A stretch of DNA of 64,000 nt from Paenibacillus sp. 1011MAR3C5 (GTDB lineage Bacteria > Bacillota > Bacilli > Paenibacillales > Paenibacillaceae), in NCBI RefSeq assembly GCF_003591485.1, contig NZ_QZCF01000003.1, positions 806,001-870,000 of the forward strand. The letters run 5' to 3'. The translations under genes were made by a program, and so were the position numbers. The notes beneath the pieces were generated by a model. The model was not told the DNA's origin. It was given only the letters and a program-made list of their open reading frames with translations, and did not search any database. Shown here piece after piece: positions 63,485-64,000 of this stretch. How positions within the stretch are numbered: position 1 is the stretch's first letter; each line of letters opens with the position of its first letter.

Positions 63485-63862
63485 ACGCAGTTCTCCTCTC
63501 TCGTCTTACAGGAGACTGCCGGCTGGAACCCAAAACAGAGCCGTCGGCCCGTTATCCGTTCCACATCAAAGTGCGTGCAGGAAGGATGGAGGGGCGGCTT
63601 TGTATCGGCAGAACCGACAGTAGCCTATTACAGTTGGCTTCGGGCTTAGGTCGATCACCTTCCATGTCCTCATACACTCCTTTAATGTCGAATGAATGTC
63701 CCAATCCTTGTCTAGTATACTCCCGCATTGACAGAACATTCAAGGGGAAAATGGCTTGATGGAGGCCGGTTTCACAGTATATGCGGCGGGGTTCTTGACG
63801 GGAAGGGCAGAATGGATTAAAGTAGTCTTAATTGGAAATGCAACAACTGAATAGACTACTTT
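63485..63862. other. Gene-free stretch between corA and the SAM riboswitch
   Basis: No supported gene. On the minus strand 63580-63663 can fold as a three-way junction (GGAAGG/CCTTCC enclosing AGCC/GGCT and TCGG/CCGA), a possible corA leader structure. On the plus strand TTGACG (63795-63800) and TAAAGT (63818-63823), 17 bases apart, may be the promoter of the riboswitch transcript. Confidence 0.5.
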
Positions 63863-63972
63863 CTTATCAAGAGCAGGCGGAGGGACTAGCCCGATGAAGC
63901 CCGGCAACCGGCATATATGCACGGTGCTAATTCTTGCGGAAACATTTTTGGTTTCTGAGAGATGAGAGAGGC
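63863..63972 (+). promoter_or_regulatory. SAM-I (S-box) riboswitch
   Basis: The conserved core is present in order: CTTATCAAGAGC, GGAGGGACTAGCCCGATGAAGCCCGGCAACC in overlapping segments, GGTGCTAATTCTTGCGG, and GATGAGAG. The helix P1 forms between CTTATC (63863-63868) and GATGAG (63961-63966). It senses S-adenosylmethionine and would control a methionine or sulfur gene beyond the window. Confidence 0.92.
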
Positions 63973-64000
63973 GGACGGCTACTTGCCGAGCATACGACCT

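Overview
The window looks like chromosomal DNA from a Paenibacillus-type member of the Bacillales. Evidence: moderately GC-rich coding DNA, strong GGAGG ribosome-binding sites, frequent TTG/GTG starts, a Bce-type peptide-antibiotic module, Sda, DnaB/DnaI helicase-loader genes, HemQ, a Bacillus-type sdhCAB operon, YumC/YuiB/YezD/YqzM-type genes, a Btr-like AraC regulator fused to a siderophore-binding domain, and operators matching Bacillus Fur, MntR, Rex, BceR and DnaA sites. No rRNA, tRNA, phage, insertion sequence or CRISPR array was seen.

Layout. 1-4126: tail of a response regulator, intramembrane-sensing histidine kinase and BceAB-type transporter, with a BceR-type box. 4247-8922 (minus): lipoprotein, double permease, ATPase and a PPP-type phosphatase, divergent from a LysR gene (9094-9996). 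10012-15378: manganese region, with a small membrane protein, a ZIP transporter and mntABCD-mntR, carrying MntR-like operators. 15516-21286: iron region 1, with a Btr-like regulator, small lipoprotein, copper-amine-oxidase-N/FecB fusion and two FecCD permeases, with two Fur boxes. 21494-27180: membrane phosphoesterase, DUF418 protein, topB and a YheC/D-like ATP-grasp protein. 27534-28476: nineteen 51-bp tandem repeats, followed by a DnaA-box cluster and the short checkpoint gene sda. 29292-33936: zinc-ribbon protein, YumC-type reductase, type II NADH dehydrogenase with a Rex-like box, hemQ and yuiB-like. 34043-36547: dnaB-dnaI. 36825-40042: sulfate uptake (sbp, cysT, cysW, yezD-like) without a cysA. 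40108-43892: yqzM-like, uvrC and a CPBP protease. 44049-48360: LysR gene and sdhCAB. 48361-56938: iron region 2, with Fur boxes, a decayed AraC fragment, an AraC regulator that reads in frame into a siderophore-binding lipoprotein, an ABC exporter, a frameshifted FecC-like permease, an intact FecD-like permease and a YcgT-like reductase. 57131-63484: SLC13 carrier, HxlR, EamA, histidinol-phosphatase, LysR and CorA. The window ends in a SAM-I riboswitch whose gene lies outside.

The main theme is metal homeostasis: one Mn uptake locus that encodes its own repressor, and two separate Fur-marked siderophore uptake loci that each pair a regulator, binding protein and two permeases but carry no dedicated FecE-type ATPase. 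The second iron locus shows signs of recent change: a dead AraC fragment, loss of the stop codon between regulator and binding protein, and a +1 G in a seven-G run in the first permease. The most unusual DNA is the 51-bp repeat array, which is open in several frames on both strands yet has no convincing gene start and carries a small inverted repeat in each unit.

All calls are from reading the sequence. No database searches were run, and family assignments rest on recognised motifs and gene order.
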